NCBI GenBank assembly: GCA_024449915.1
Contig: JAMZAV010000976.1
Span: 155,596-219,595, forward strand
Length of the DNA: 64,000 nucleotides
Reading direction: 5' to 3'
Source: Sweltsa coloradensis
Lineage: Eukaryota; Arthropoda; Insecta; Plecoptera; Chloroperlidae
Shown: positions 49,001-59,935 of the stretch, one piece after another
How the letters are laid out: every line of letters starts with the position of its first letter
How positions within the stretch are numbered: position 1 is the first letter of the stretch
Notes under the pieces: model-generated
The model's database searches: none
Told to the model about the DNA's origin: nothing
The model's input: only the letters and a program-made list of their open reading frames with translations
Made by a program: the position numbers and the translations under genes

Positions 49001-50368
49001 TTTTACGTTTATTGTACGTAATACTTGCTATGTCGGCCTACGCACGTCAAGATAAAAAATAACAATTTGGTTTATTTGGAAAGGAAATAAATATTTTAGA
49101 GACTTTACTGCCTTTAAAAATGAATAAAAAATATACGACTTAAGATTTGTTTTGAAATGTATGCAATGGTTTTAACAATCATTAGGGAGCATTTTCTGTC
49201 CGTCCGTCCGTATGTAATATGTGTCACCTCTCTGGACAAAGACAGAACAGTGATGCGTTTTTTGTTGGCATCGCCCATCATCACGGATGATACAGAATGT
49301 TTTTTTTATAAAAGCTGAAACAAGCAGGGAAAATAAATATAGCTTTGCTAAACAGTGTTTGTTTTGAAATAACAACATAAAATCCAGAGTGTAAATGATC
49401 ATACCTATACTGCAGAAATCTCACGCTACTGTTGATAACTATCGTTGAAATTTAACAAGTACACGCCGAACCTTTCTTTGTGAACTTTTCTTTAAAATCT
49501 GCTTTCCTGAGCATTTACATCAAATTTTCCGCTGAGTAACTATATGGTAAACAACTATGATCTTAAAATTGTATCACCAACTAGACACTTAATTGTGACT
49601 AGATTATATAATATCAGAAAGTAAACGTATTTCGGTGCACTGTGCATTAAAAATTATATACAAATCATAATTTTGTAATGAGACTGACAAAACTTGGTTA
49701 GAGGGGGTGTCAGTTGTGATGTCAGTGTGGCTTATCTATGCTGGGGGCTCTTTGTGTCGCTTGCAGGGTTGTTTTATGCATTCGCTTTGAAAATATGACA
49801 GCTTTGTAATTCAGCAGTTACTGTCACTCGCTTGTTAACAACCTGTTGGTGTCACTACTTTGCTCGCACACGATAGATTATTAATATTGTTTGTTGCGCA
49901 AGGTCATAATAGCCAATATAATAATATAAACACTGGCAATAATTTAACACGAGCTGCTATGTCTGTTTCAAGTCGTTACATAAACATTGTACAATATCGT
50001 GGGCCGGAAGAACGATGAATACAATCATGTTTTCAAGGTTTCACAAAACAATGTTATTGCTTACTAAATGTTATCTAAAATTTAGAATTTATTTTTTTAG
50101 AGAGATTATCCTTTTCTGAGCGGGAAGAACATTAGATAAATATATATTTAAATCACATATTTTATTGCATTGGTAGTACTGCCATTATTTAAGTTGAGTA
50201 AATACATTTGGTAAAATGGTGAAGCCAAATCCAACGTTGGGCTTACGCATTTCAAATATAATTAATATAATTTAATTTATAATTTTTGATGAAAGCCTGT
50301 CTAGGGTGCAATTCGTGACCCTCTTCAGATGTCTATCTAGGTATGTGCGGATAGAACAATTGTAAATG
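46054..50368. other. Long non-coding stretch, nothing firmly recognised
   Basis: A 104-codon minus-strand open frame at 47717-47403 is the most protein-like piece, but I recognise no family, splice sites or neighbours. The rest is AT-rich. Confidence 0.45.
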
Positions 50369-50494
50369 GATGTCCGAGGACTGTTTAAGAGGACTCAATC
50401 CCTTGCATTCGCATTAACGACTGAGGAAAACCTCGAAAAACCTTCAGTCAGGATTGCCGGCCTCGACGGGATTTCAACCCGAGACCTCGAGCCA
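50369..50494 (-). repeat. SINE-like element (family F)
   Basis: On the minus strand CTCGGGTTGAAATCCCG (B-box-like, one change) is followed by GGCAATCCTGACTGAAGGTT, GAGGTTTTCCTCAGTCG and then GAGTCCTCTTAAACAG. The full order is repeated at 53838-53970. Confidence 0.65.
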
Positions 50495-50874
50495 ACACTG
50501 TCAGTACGTATTTTAAATACATATTGTTCAGAAAAAAAAGAATATAACGGTTTATATAATATAAATCCCACGATGTGAGTCCGCCTTGTCTTTCTTATTT
50601 TAATCTGATGACAAATCGTGCGACATTTTATTGAATCACACCGAAGGTTTAGTTGAATATTATTGATGACATTATTATGTTGTTTGAATGTCAAAGTATC
50701 CATGTAACTAACAATTATTCATGTCACACCACTTCTCACTAGTTATACTTTATTCCACACCTTAACGCAACACATGCTATTTCGGCCACTGGGACCTCGT
50801 TAAAAACTACACCACACGAGAAACAAATAAAATGCATTACATGCTCTGAAACTGCATCCGTGGTAAGAACGCCG

Positions 50875-50945
50875 AGGGCTACAGTCAACCCAATTGGGAA
50901 TCGAACTCAAGTATTCTACTTGACCACTTCGACCACTTCGTCGGC
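50875..50945 (-). repeat. tRNA-like fragment
   Basis: The minus strand has GAAGTGGTCGAAGTGGTCAA (A-box-like, with a tandem GACCACTTC doublet on the plus strand) and GAGTTCGATTCCC (B-box). The spacing is too short for a tRNA gene. Confidence 0.4.
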
Positions 50946-51097
50946 AAAGTTGGTAGGTTACTAGTCAGCACGTTCACCTGTAGTTTCTTGGTCGTGTTTC
51001 ATTTTGAAGTTTTTTTTACGTTTTCATCTAAGAAAGAACGCATTTTATTTCAATTCCTTTTTAAAAATATAAATAATAACAATACAAATAATAATAA

Positions 51098-51761
51098 CTG
51101 GATGAGCGAAGAAAAAACTTAATTTTCTTTTTTTTCTGTTTGTTTGATCCCTCCGGGTAAACGGCATATGCGATATTGATGAAAATTAGAGGGGACCTTC
51201 GAAATTTCTTTAACTTAGATCTGCCAAGTTTGTGGGTACTACCGAAGAAATATTTCTCCTGAATATCGTACTTTTACGATTTCCCCCATGATTTTTAATG
51301 CAATATTTACGATATTTTTGGGCCGATAATGACCAAACGTATGGGCGCTACAACGTTCATATTTTACATGGGTATTATGATAATAGTGATGTAGTTCCAT
51401 TTGAAAGAAAACATTAAAAAGTAAGCCAGAAATTATACAAGTAAAGGTTTTAATATAAGCCTTTTACATGTGTATAAAGTAACTATAGAAACTTGACAAC
51501 AATCGCCTAAAATGCGTACAAAAAGCAAGTCTTTGGACCTCGAGATATTTGACATACTATTGTTAATTGGTATTTCCATATCCATAGCAATTAATACTAT
51601 ACAAAAATAATCCTAATTTAACAAAAAAAAATTGAAATGGAACTACAAAAAGTAATGAGATCCCACGAACACAAAACTTATAAATCATTGGACAGAAATA
51701 GTCAACCAAAAAGGCTCATCTATCAACGCGACTGGAAAAAGCGTTCGCGAAGCGGCCTCAG
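51098..51761 (+). mobile_element. Family A rolling-circle-like element, copy 6 (diverged)
   Basis: The 5' end is CTGGATGAGCGAAGAAAA, with a truncated nonamer. The core ACGGCATATGCGATATTGAT and GACCTTCGAAATTTC are diverged and the internal module is single. The 3' end is CTCATCTATCAACGCGACTG, GAAAAAGCGTTCGCGAAGCG, GCCTCAGT, with CTCAG in place of CTAG. Family B copy 3 starts ten bases later. Confidence 0.8.
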
Positions 51762-51770
51762 TAATAATAA

Positions 51771-52799
51771 TTAGACGAGTGAGCGCAGCGAACGTAGTCT
51801 ACAACGCTACTCGATCGGGCTTGTCGTGATTAATTCTGTATGTTAAATGTTAAATGTAAATGCTGTCTGTCTATCCAGTCCCATACGGCCGAACGGCCAA
51901 ATAGACTGAGCTGAAATTTTAAACAGACATCCGTGACCAGGTAACTGAGAACTGCTAACAAAATGAGCACAACTGTTGCGATTAAACCTGCAAGAAATAA
52001 AAAACTGAAAATACGTTGAAATGTTTAGGAATTATTTTAACGACAATGGTTTTCATTTGAAATAATATTTTTGTTTGTATTACTGGCTGTGAAATGCGTG
52101 TCCAGTTAATCGAATGTTGGACGTCAAGGCACCCCAAATTCCGCTCGAGATTGAGTAAACCTTGCAATATTTTCAGTATTTCGTACTGGCTATGTTTCGT
52201 AGTATGTCACAGATATGGACTACACTGCGTTATATACATTTCAAACTGTTAAATAATTTAAAAATACATCAGAAATTACAAAATCTTTCCCGACTATTGA
52301 ACCACGTCTCCCATTTCGGCTATAAGGGCGCTTTAGCCAACTCGACTAGGGAAACGCCAAAGTCGTTGTTAGACGAGTGAGAGAGTCATGTGTTGAGTAC
52401 GCGGGAACATTTGCATTTAAGTTTGATTATAATATTCGTATAAATAATAGGGTACCTATTTAAGTTTAGGTCATAGTTTAGGCCATAATGCTCCACAGTA
52501 GCCTATGATAGGCTAGGGAGGCCTAATGTAGGGGGAAGAAAAGGAATGTTAAAAAGTCGTTGTTAGACGAGTGAGAGAGTCATGTGTTGAGTACGCGGGA
52601 ACATTTGCATTTAAGTTTGATTATAATATTCGTATAAATAATAGGGTATTTAAGTTTTGGTCATAGTTTAGGCCATAATGCTCCACTGTAGCCTATGATA
52701 GGCTAGGGAGGCCTAAGGTAGTTGGAAGAAAAAGAATGTTACCGGGTACTCAACACATGGCTCTCGCACTCGTCTACAACGACTTTGGCGTTTCCCTAG
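51771..52799 (+). mobile_element. Family B rolling-circle-like element, copy 3
   Basis: The 5' end is TTAGACGAGTGAGCGCAGCG, with the family B body carrying many single-base deletions. An inverted 3' end sits at 52346 (CTAGGGAAACGCCAAAGTCG) and a second partial copy of that inner unit starts near 52553, so the inner unit is tandemly duplicated. It ends CTAGT at 52799. Confidence 0.85.
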
Positions 52800-53837
52800 T
52801 AAAATAAACATCAATTACTCTTGGAATAATAAAAAATATATATTGCATGTAGAACGAAAGATTTGATTTGATTTTAATTGCTAGACATTTAAAATAAAAC
52901 GAACACTACAGAATGCTCTTATAATTATAGAGCTACATTTTCTGGATATGTATGTGTTTGGTATAAAAATACAATTTTAAATAGTCGTCAAAACGTCACT
53001 CTGTTCTTACATAGGTACACATATAAATCGAGACGTATTGTTATCCATTTTATATGTATGCTGCTCTTTTTATAACATTCATGTTTTTGTATAACTTATA
53101 CATTTTTACAGAATTATGAATTGAGTAAAAATGAAACACGGGAAGAAGTGTATACCGTGCGAATGCCAGAGTTAGCTAAACGAAAGCCGAAATTATTCAT
53201 ATTGTTTCATTCACGTAGAGACAAAAAGTTAAGAGTTTTACCTGCGGCAGAAAGATTGTTTTTTCATGCTTTGTATCAACTTCCAATGCAATTAGTACTA
53301 CACGGCTAGAGACAAGAAAGAGCGAGCGAGCGACAGAGAGAGAAGAGTTCTGGGAATTAGAGTCAGTGGCAGCGGTATTTTAAATGAACGTCCCATAAGC
53401 GCAAAGCGCTCGAGGTGTCTCCTTTATTGCGTGCCCGGCGACGACTGCTGGAGAAGTCAGCAGGATACGCAAGACGAGAACAATTCCTCTCATCATCCGT
53501 GATGAGATGACTGTTCTCCTGAACGAAATACAGAACAACAAGTCTTTCAGGTCAGGTACATTAATTAAACAGGCATACGTTGTTACTATAATCTATATTA
53601 CCATGATATCCATGAATAACACATACATTAATTAATATGTGTGTGTTTTGGGTGCTCGCATGCAACTTTCACTTGAAAGAACAAGGGAGAGACTTAGGAA
53701 CACACGACCAACACCCCAAACAGTCAGACATAATAGGTTACAAATTAAACATTTTACCGTGAGAATTGTACCCGTTATAGGGTGCTATGTAAGCCCCTGT
53801 ATACTAGGTTTGTTGCGTATAGGACCATTCTGAAGAG
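52800..53837. other. Non-coding stretch, nothing recognised
   Basis: There is an imperfect hairpin near 53478-53520 (GAGAAC...CTCATCATC / GATGAGATGACTGTTCTC). No gene. Confidence 0.45.
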
Positions 53838-53970
53838 ATGTCCGAGGGCTGTTTAAGAGGACTCAATCCCTTGCATTCGGAAAAACGACTGAGCAAACTT
53901 CAGAAGAAACCTTCAGTCAGGATTGCCGGCCCATGTCGGGATTCGAACCCGATAGCTCCCGAATCAGTCA
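53838..53970 (-). repeat. SINE-like element (family F)
   Basis: On the minus strand GGGAGCTATCGGGTTCGAAT then CCCGACATGGGCCGGC has a perfect B-box (GGTTCGAATCC-type), followed by AATCCTGACTGAAGGTTTCT and GAGTCCTCTTAAACAGCCCT. This is the best-preserved member in the window. Confidence 0.7.
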
Positions 53971-55768
53971 AGAGTTTAGCTCTAAACGCCAATTAACACT
54001 GTCTGTGCACATTCATTATGTATGTCCCACCATTCAGAATCTTTCATCTTTAAACTTTGTTCTACTTTAAAGTACAAATTTCAGACAAAAGCTAAATTAA
54101 AATGGTTTCAACTTTCTCATAAAATCGTTATCGTGACGTGACGACCTAAGACTCCTTGGAAGTTAGTCAGAAACAATAATGGGCTAAGAAACTGAAAGAA
54201 ACCTTTTAAACGATACAGTTCATAGCTTAAAATTGAAATTTAATATTCTAGACCAAACGTTACGTTTACTACAGTGTTCACTATGTAGGTTTATAACATA
54301 TCATTTTAGATGCATCCGCCCTTTTCAAGTAATACGTTTTTGGATAACATGGATGGATTGTATCAAGAAGGCCCAAGTGTGATTGGTTACTTTTGTGATT
54401 GCGTTGTTATTATACTCACCTAATGACAACACAGATACATTATCTTTGACGTGCTTTTATGTGCAACTTCCAATGTAATTGCGACAATAATAAAATACTT
54501 CAAAATAATGATGTAACCCAGCCACCTACGTTGAATACTGTGGTAGAATTAAGTAGCAGTTTTCATTTTTTAAGGGGTAATATTTTATGTGTGGCCTATC
54601 ATAAATAATTACAAAAGATAGCTTTGATGTTCTAATAGCTCCAGGTTTCAATATGCAAAATAATATTTTTACGTAGTTGCGCATTTGAAAAACAAAACAG
54701 GGGGAACATCCATATAAACGTCAACAATGAAAACTTTTTCGTTCACATTCTCTGACGATAAGTTGTGTTTTTGAGTAATTACTAATTACTTATAAACTTA
54801 AAATAAAGAATAAAAGACTCTCTGCTTATTCAATTCAAGTAATGAAAACCGAGCCGGCTTGCTTTGCTACTCTTCAATTTACTCTTCTGTCACAAATACA
54901 ATGATTCTTGTCGAGTAATGACGTGGCAAAAATCGAACTTATTTTGTGTTCCCACTTGAGTCTAGTGCTTTCCTGATTGTAACCCCTTCCCCACGCTTGT
55001 CTCGGCGGGTTTGCCACATCATTACTGCGTGAGAGTTACGGAGAAAACCCCTTGACGACTCCCACGTTTTAATTGAATTGCTCTTTTTGAAAACAATACG
55101 ACCTCCGCATAGCATTGCTCAATTAAAATGTTTTATAGTTTTTGCAGGAACCTACGAGAAACTCATCAACACACTGAAACAAAGAGGTTCTGTGTAAACT
55201 CCAAAATTTTAATTACACTTTGAGCTTAGCAGGGTTAGAAGGGATATTTTTATTTTTTTAAACCCAGATTAGACCTTGTGTAACTTTTTGATGTATATAA
55301 TACGTTAAAATTCTGTAGTGGAAAATTGTTAGAGAAAATCATCAACATTAATTTAAAATAATGTTTAAGGAAAAATATTTTAATCATCTACCTCTTAGCC
55401 AAATCCAAACTAACTCTCTTGAGAAACGAGTCATTTAGATACACTCTTGATTCAATACAGCTTATGATTGTTTTATGTCATATATGACATGGATGATATA
55501 GTAATAAGGTCGACATATATATTTTATGTAAGCCTGTTGTATATATTTCCCACACAATTCAAATGTATATATATCTTTATTGACGAATTACTTTCTTCAG
55601 GTTCATGTTATCAACTTAAGAACAAAATATGTGAAAACGTGATAACAATCTAATAAATATCGAATGTATAGTCTCCCATGCTGGATGCCCTTTTACAGAG
55701 AATGTAACATGGTGGGACATTACGTTAATAGTCTAGTCTTAAAAAGTTACACCTTGATTTTATTAAAA
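53971..55768. other. Non-coding stretch, one imperfect inverted repeat
   Basis: GTAATGACGTGGCAAA (54915-54930) is inverted at 55010-55025 with one mismatch. Nothing else was recognised. Confidence 0.45.
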
Positions 55769-56370
55769 CTAGGAAAACGCTTAAGTCCCGCCGCGTTGTT
55801 GGATGAGCGTAAGGGGTGAATTGAGCTGCCATGTGTTTTGCGAATTTTCTGTTGTTCTGTGAAAAAATCAGAACTTTGTTGAAATTTTTTTAAAATTAAA
55901 TCAAATTAAATAAAAAATTAACTTTTTTTTATTAATCGTAATTTTAAAAAAGGAAAAAATCGTAATATTGAAATTTTCATAAGAAATAATTATTCGATTA
56001 CGCACAAATTTTACACGAATATATTAATTCTTAAAATTAAGGTTCTATGAAAAAATCATTATAATCGGATAAAGCATGTAGGAGTTATAAGTCGATTTTT
56101 TTTTTAAAAATCGAAAAAAATCGTAAAATTGCGATTTTCATGAGAAATAATTTTTCGATTGCGGTCAAAAACGTGGCAGTTCTTAGTTCAGAGATTTCGA
56201 AGGCCTCCATAAAATTTCATCGCAATCGGAGTATCGGTTTAGCCGGAATCGTGTTAACAGACAGACAAAAATACAGAAAGAAAAGAAAAAAAAAACATTC
56301 CGGATTTTTTTCTCCAGTGTAGTGAAATGGAATCTTCGCTTCGCTCGCTACGCTCGCTACGCTCATCCAA
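55769..56370 (-). mobile_element. Family C rolling-circle-like element, copy 4
   Basis: On the minus strand the 5' end has three nonamers (GAGCGTAGC twice, then GAGCGAAGC) where copies 1-3 have two. The core is as in copy 1. The 3' end is CAACAACGCGGCGGGACTTA AGCGTTTTC CTAG|T. Confidence 0.9.
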
Positions 56371-58189
56371 TAAATGGACACAAACACAAAAAGCTGTTGT
56401 TAATACATCGTACATACGCTAAGTCACTATTATCGACGTTTAGTCGCTTTAGTGACAGGTGGAATGTGTTTTCTGATGCATTAACTGATTAGTGGCCATG
56501 TTTTAAATGTTTGAAATCACAGCTTCAAATAAATTAGAACGAAAACGCAATAAAATTTCTTACAACACAAGACATTAAACAGTCATATGTTATTAATTTG
56601 TAATAATATTAATGAATGCAAAATCGAAGTTGTGGTGAACCTGCCACTGTCAACGCAAATGTTAGTTCAAGTTCAAATTAATTGTTCCCATGCGTTTTGT
56701 TGTCGCAGACTTTAAGAGAATTGCAAGATCTTGAACAAGAAGTTAGCGGTTATGCCTCCTGAATAATATCGTACTTCAGAATCAGAACACCGCGTTCACA
56801 GGCGACTAAATAATACGACATAATTACGTAATTGAGCTACAGCCAAGTGGGTGGTAACGCCAGTCAATCAATATAATTACCATACTGTACATCTCTTGTT
56901 AATATATGATAAGTGGGCTGACATTTCGATCCCAATGCAGGCGATAGCACACTGATGAAATATCATAAGTCATCAGATGTTCATACCATCAGCTGTTTGA
57001 AGCTAGAATATAACAACTGACATACTTTCTGAGTGATAGATTTTCAGCGGGATATTTCAGTCGAATGGGAAACTCGACATAAAAATTATAACTATTTTCA
57101 TAGTTCACAACAAAACACAAACTATTTGCTATAATAAAAGGCAATTTATTTTTTAAAAGTGGGAACAATACTACAAGTTGTCTCTTTGCGTGTTGGATGA
57201 GGACGAGCAATCCAGGCTTCGACGTAGAATGCAGAGGTTTATTCTGGATTACTTGGAAGCTCCATCGGTTTGTCCATCAAGTTATGGTTTGCACCAAAAT
57301 GACAAGTAACTTGGGTGAATGGCGCAATCAGAGCACATTTTCTAAGAAGGACTTACAGTTTTTAGTAACTGACCTTAACATGCTACCAAACAGGTAGTAA
57401 GTAATTTTCCAAGCTTTTGTAGGAGACATAATATGAAATGTTGAAATTGCCCTGATCGCGTCATGCTCTCATTCTTTGTTAATAAACTTTTGAAAATAAA
57501 TGGGGGGGGGGGGATTCTCAAAAAGTGATCCGGGTTTGGCGATCTAGTGATTTTTTTAATTAACTTTTAACACTAAAAAAACGTTGTCCTAAGCAGCTCA
57601 TTCCAACCGCAATAAGCCGTCAGCACACGAAGAGATGATTATGGGGTCGGGTCTCAAAGACCAGGGCCATACACAACTTAATTATCATACACTGATTTGA
57701 TTCGGAAGAGCATTCAATTTGAATGAATTAGTAGAATTGTATGCCTGTGTGATGAGTTATATATGAAATGAATGAACGATGAACAAATTAAAATTTCTCG
57801 TTCATTTCGCATCATTCGTGTGTTGTCTTTATCATTTCTATTAAACACCGTTTTACAATGCACATGTTTCCATTTCCACGACAAATATTGTGTGCACGAG
57901 TTATTTACAATGATAAAATACTTAATAACAAGAGAAATATTGTAATGCATAACATGTTGAAGTGGAGCACAAGCGTACCTGCCACAGAGGACCTGAACGT
58001 TTAATGTAAAATTGAACATTACATTTACACGATAAAAAAGCACGGGTTCTGGAGTACAAAAAGGAGATAGCGAACCCCTGAGTCAACACATCCTCGAAGA
58101 AGAATCGATATATCGAAAGTTACATTTACGCCAAAAAATTCTAAATTTATAAAAAAATATATAAATAATTGTTACAAAACTAAAGAGTG
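56371..58189. other. Non-coding stretch, nothing recognised
   Basis: No motif or family was identified; a short G run occurs at about 57503-57512. Confidence 0.5.
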
Positions 58190-58575
58190 GGCCTTCTATT
58201 AAAAATGTGTGGCTTTAAAGGGTTGACAATGTTTCGCCAAAAATATAACGTGTTTTACGTTCTGACACGCGATTAATGACTCGGCACCACCAACTTTCTA
58301 AAAATTCTTGACGTATATTCTGTAGGCTACCCGGCACCTCCACCAAGCACACGATCCGAAATATGAAGGAATACATTGGTATTTCTTAGGTACGTTCCAC
58401 AACAAGCTTTCACATTAACAGCCCATAAATCTCTATACTCGTTTTAGTTTTCACGTTCTTAACTAAATTTTGATTTTTTAAATTCGATATTTTGATGTAA
58501 AGTCCAAATTTGGACAGCGAGAATATTCTCACGATTTCGTATCGAAATATCGATTCCTTTGACAATCCCTATTTA
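58190..58575 (-). mobile_element. ATATCGAT-rich family, copy 3
   Basis: It contains GCTACCCGGCACCTCCACCA, then CGATCCGAAATATGAAG, as in copy 1, and ends TTTCGTATCGAAATATCGAT. The left edge is uncertain. Confidence 0.6.
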
Positions 58576-58925
58576 TTTTATTGAATTTTACCTGCCCATA
58601 GGGCAAGAAGGCTAATGCAGGCCAAGTGTGGCCCTCTGAAGCCTGACACAGTGATTACAGAGTTACAAGTGAAACATTACATACATGAAAAACAACAAGA
58701 GAACATCACATTTATAAAGTTAGACAAATTGAAAGGCAAAAGGCGGATAAGGGTACTTGAAGCGGGGTAGAGGTCTGAAGGCTCGAGGACGCGAAACGAG
58801 GTCGTGAAGCTCATTCCTGCCGCCTGCGTGAAGACGTTGCATGTAAGCCCCTGCAAGGGTGTCGAGTCGAGAGCTGATACCACCGACGCCGGTTTGGGTA
58901 TACACTTCTTCATTCCGCGTCATTT
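58576..58925 (-). mobile_element. Possible retroposon 3' fragment
   Basis: The minus strand reads GGCCTGCATTAGCCTTCTTG, GGGCAGGTAAAATTC and AATAAAATAAAT, like a non-LTR 3' UTR with a polyadenylation-type tail. Upstream (58923-58677) two overlapping GC-rich frames remain open but match nothing I can name. Confidence 0.35.
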
Positions 58926-59935
58926 TTCATGTTATACGGCAAATTTGAATGTTAACAAAATCGAATGCTAATCGTTGGTCATGTTGGGTTTTTATCGTGA
59001 GACGTGACACATCACACGGATGGACGGACGATAGAAAACTGAAGTATATGGGGTAGTTCTGCACCCTAATTGGTTAAAATGTATATGTATCTAGTTGTTA
59101 AGATACAAAGCCTCCACCTTGTGGCATGCCCGGCTGGATTCTCGACTGACACGTCACACTAGGTCGAGTCAGCCGAGGTGTCGGATATGTCAGCTCGCAC
59201 GTGACTGCGCCTCTTCATCGGAGCTGTGCTAGGGTTCGCCCATACGATAATAACATCATTGATAATGAGTTTATCTTAGCCTGAACTCACCCGTCTTTTA
59301 ATCTCCCCCTCCCCTCATCACTCAGCGTCGTGATTAGCACAACCGCGTCAAAATGAGACGTCAAGACGAGTCTATTTCTGGGACTAATCAGTGCAAAAGC
59401 TCACTCGGTGGTGTAAATCATTGAACGGATGTAGACAACAAACCGTAATGATTTGGGTCTTGAACTCGGGTCTCCGGATTTCTTCACGGACAAACTTCTC
59501 GACACATGACAAACCTAGATTCGTCTGCAAAAAAAGTCACATTCATCAATGTTAATCGAGTTCTTAAAAATAGGAGTAAAACCAGCCTATTGAAAATGGG
59601 GCAAATAACATTTAATTGAACGAAAATGTATTATTGACTCTTTTACTTTTATGCTTTTATTGTTTGTTTTAAGCTTTGTTCGTTCTACATTTTCGTATTT
59701 TCTTTCTTTACATAACCCTTAACATATTAGCTTGTTTTTTTAGAAAGCATGTTAAACGGATAAATTTCAAGTAATACATTCTACTTGAATAAACAGTGTT
59801 ATTTATACAACATGTCGTTTGCTTTAATTGTGTTCCTTACCATCAACCGAAGCATGAAATAATTACAATTATGTGACTTATGAGTCGTTGTCGTTATAAG
59901 CCGAAGACGTCAATACGTCAGTGTTGCGCTCTTAG
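58926..59935. other. Non-coding stretch, nothing recognised
   Basis: No motif or repeat family was identified. Confidence 0.5.
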
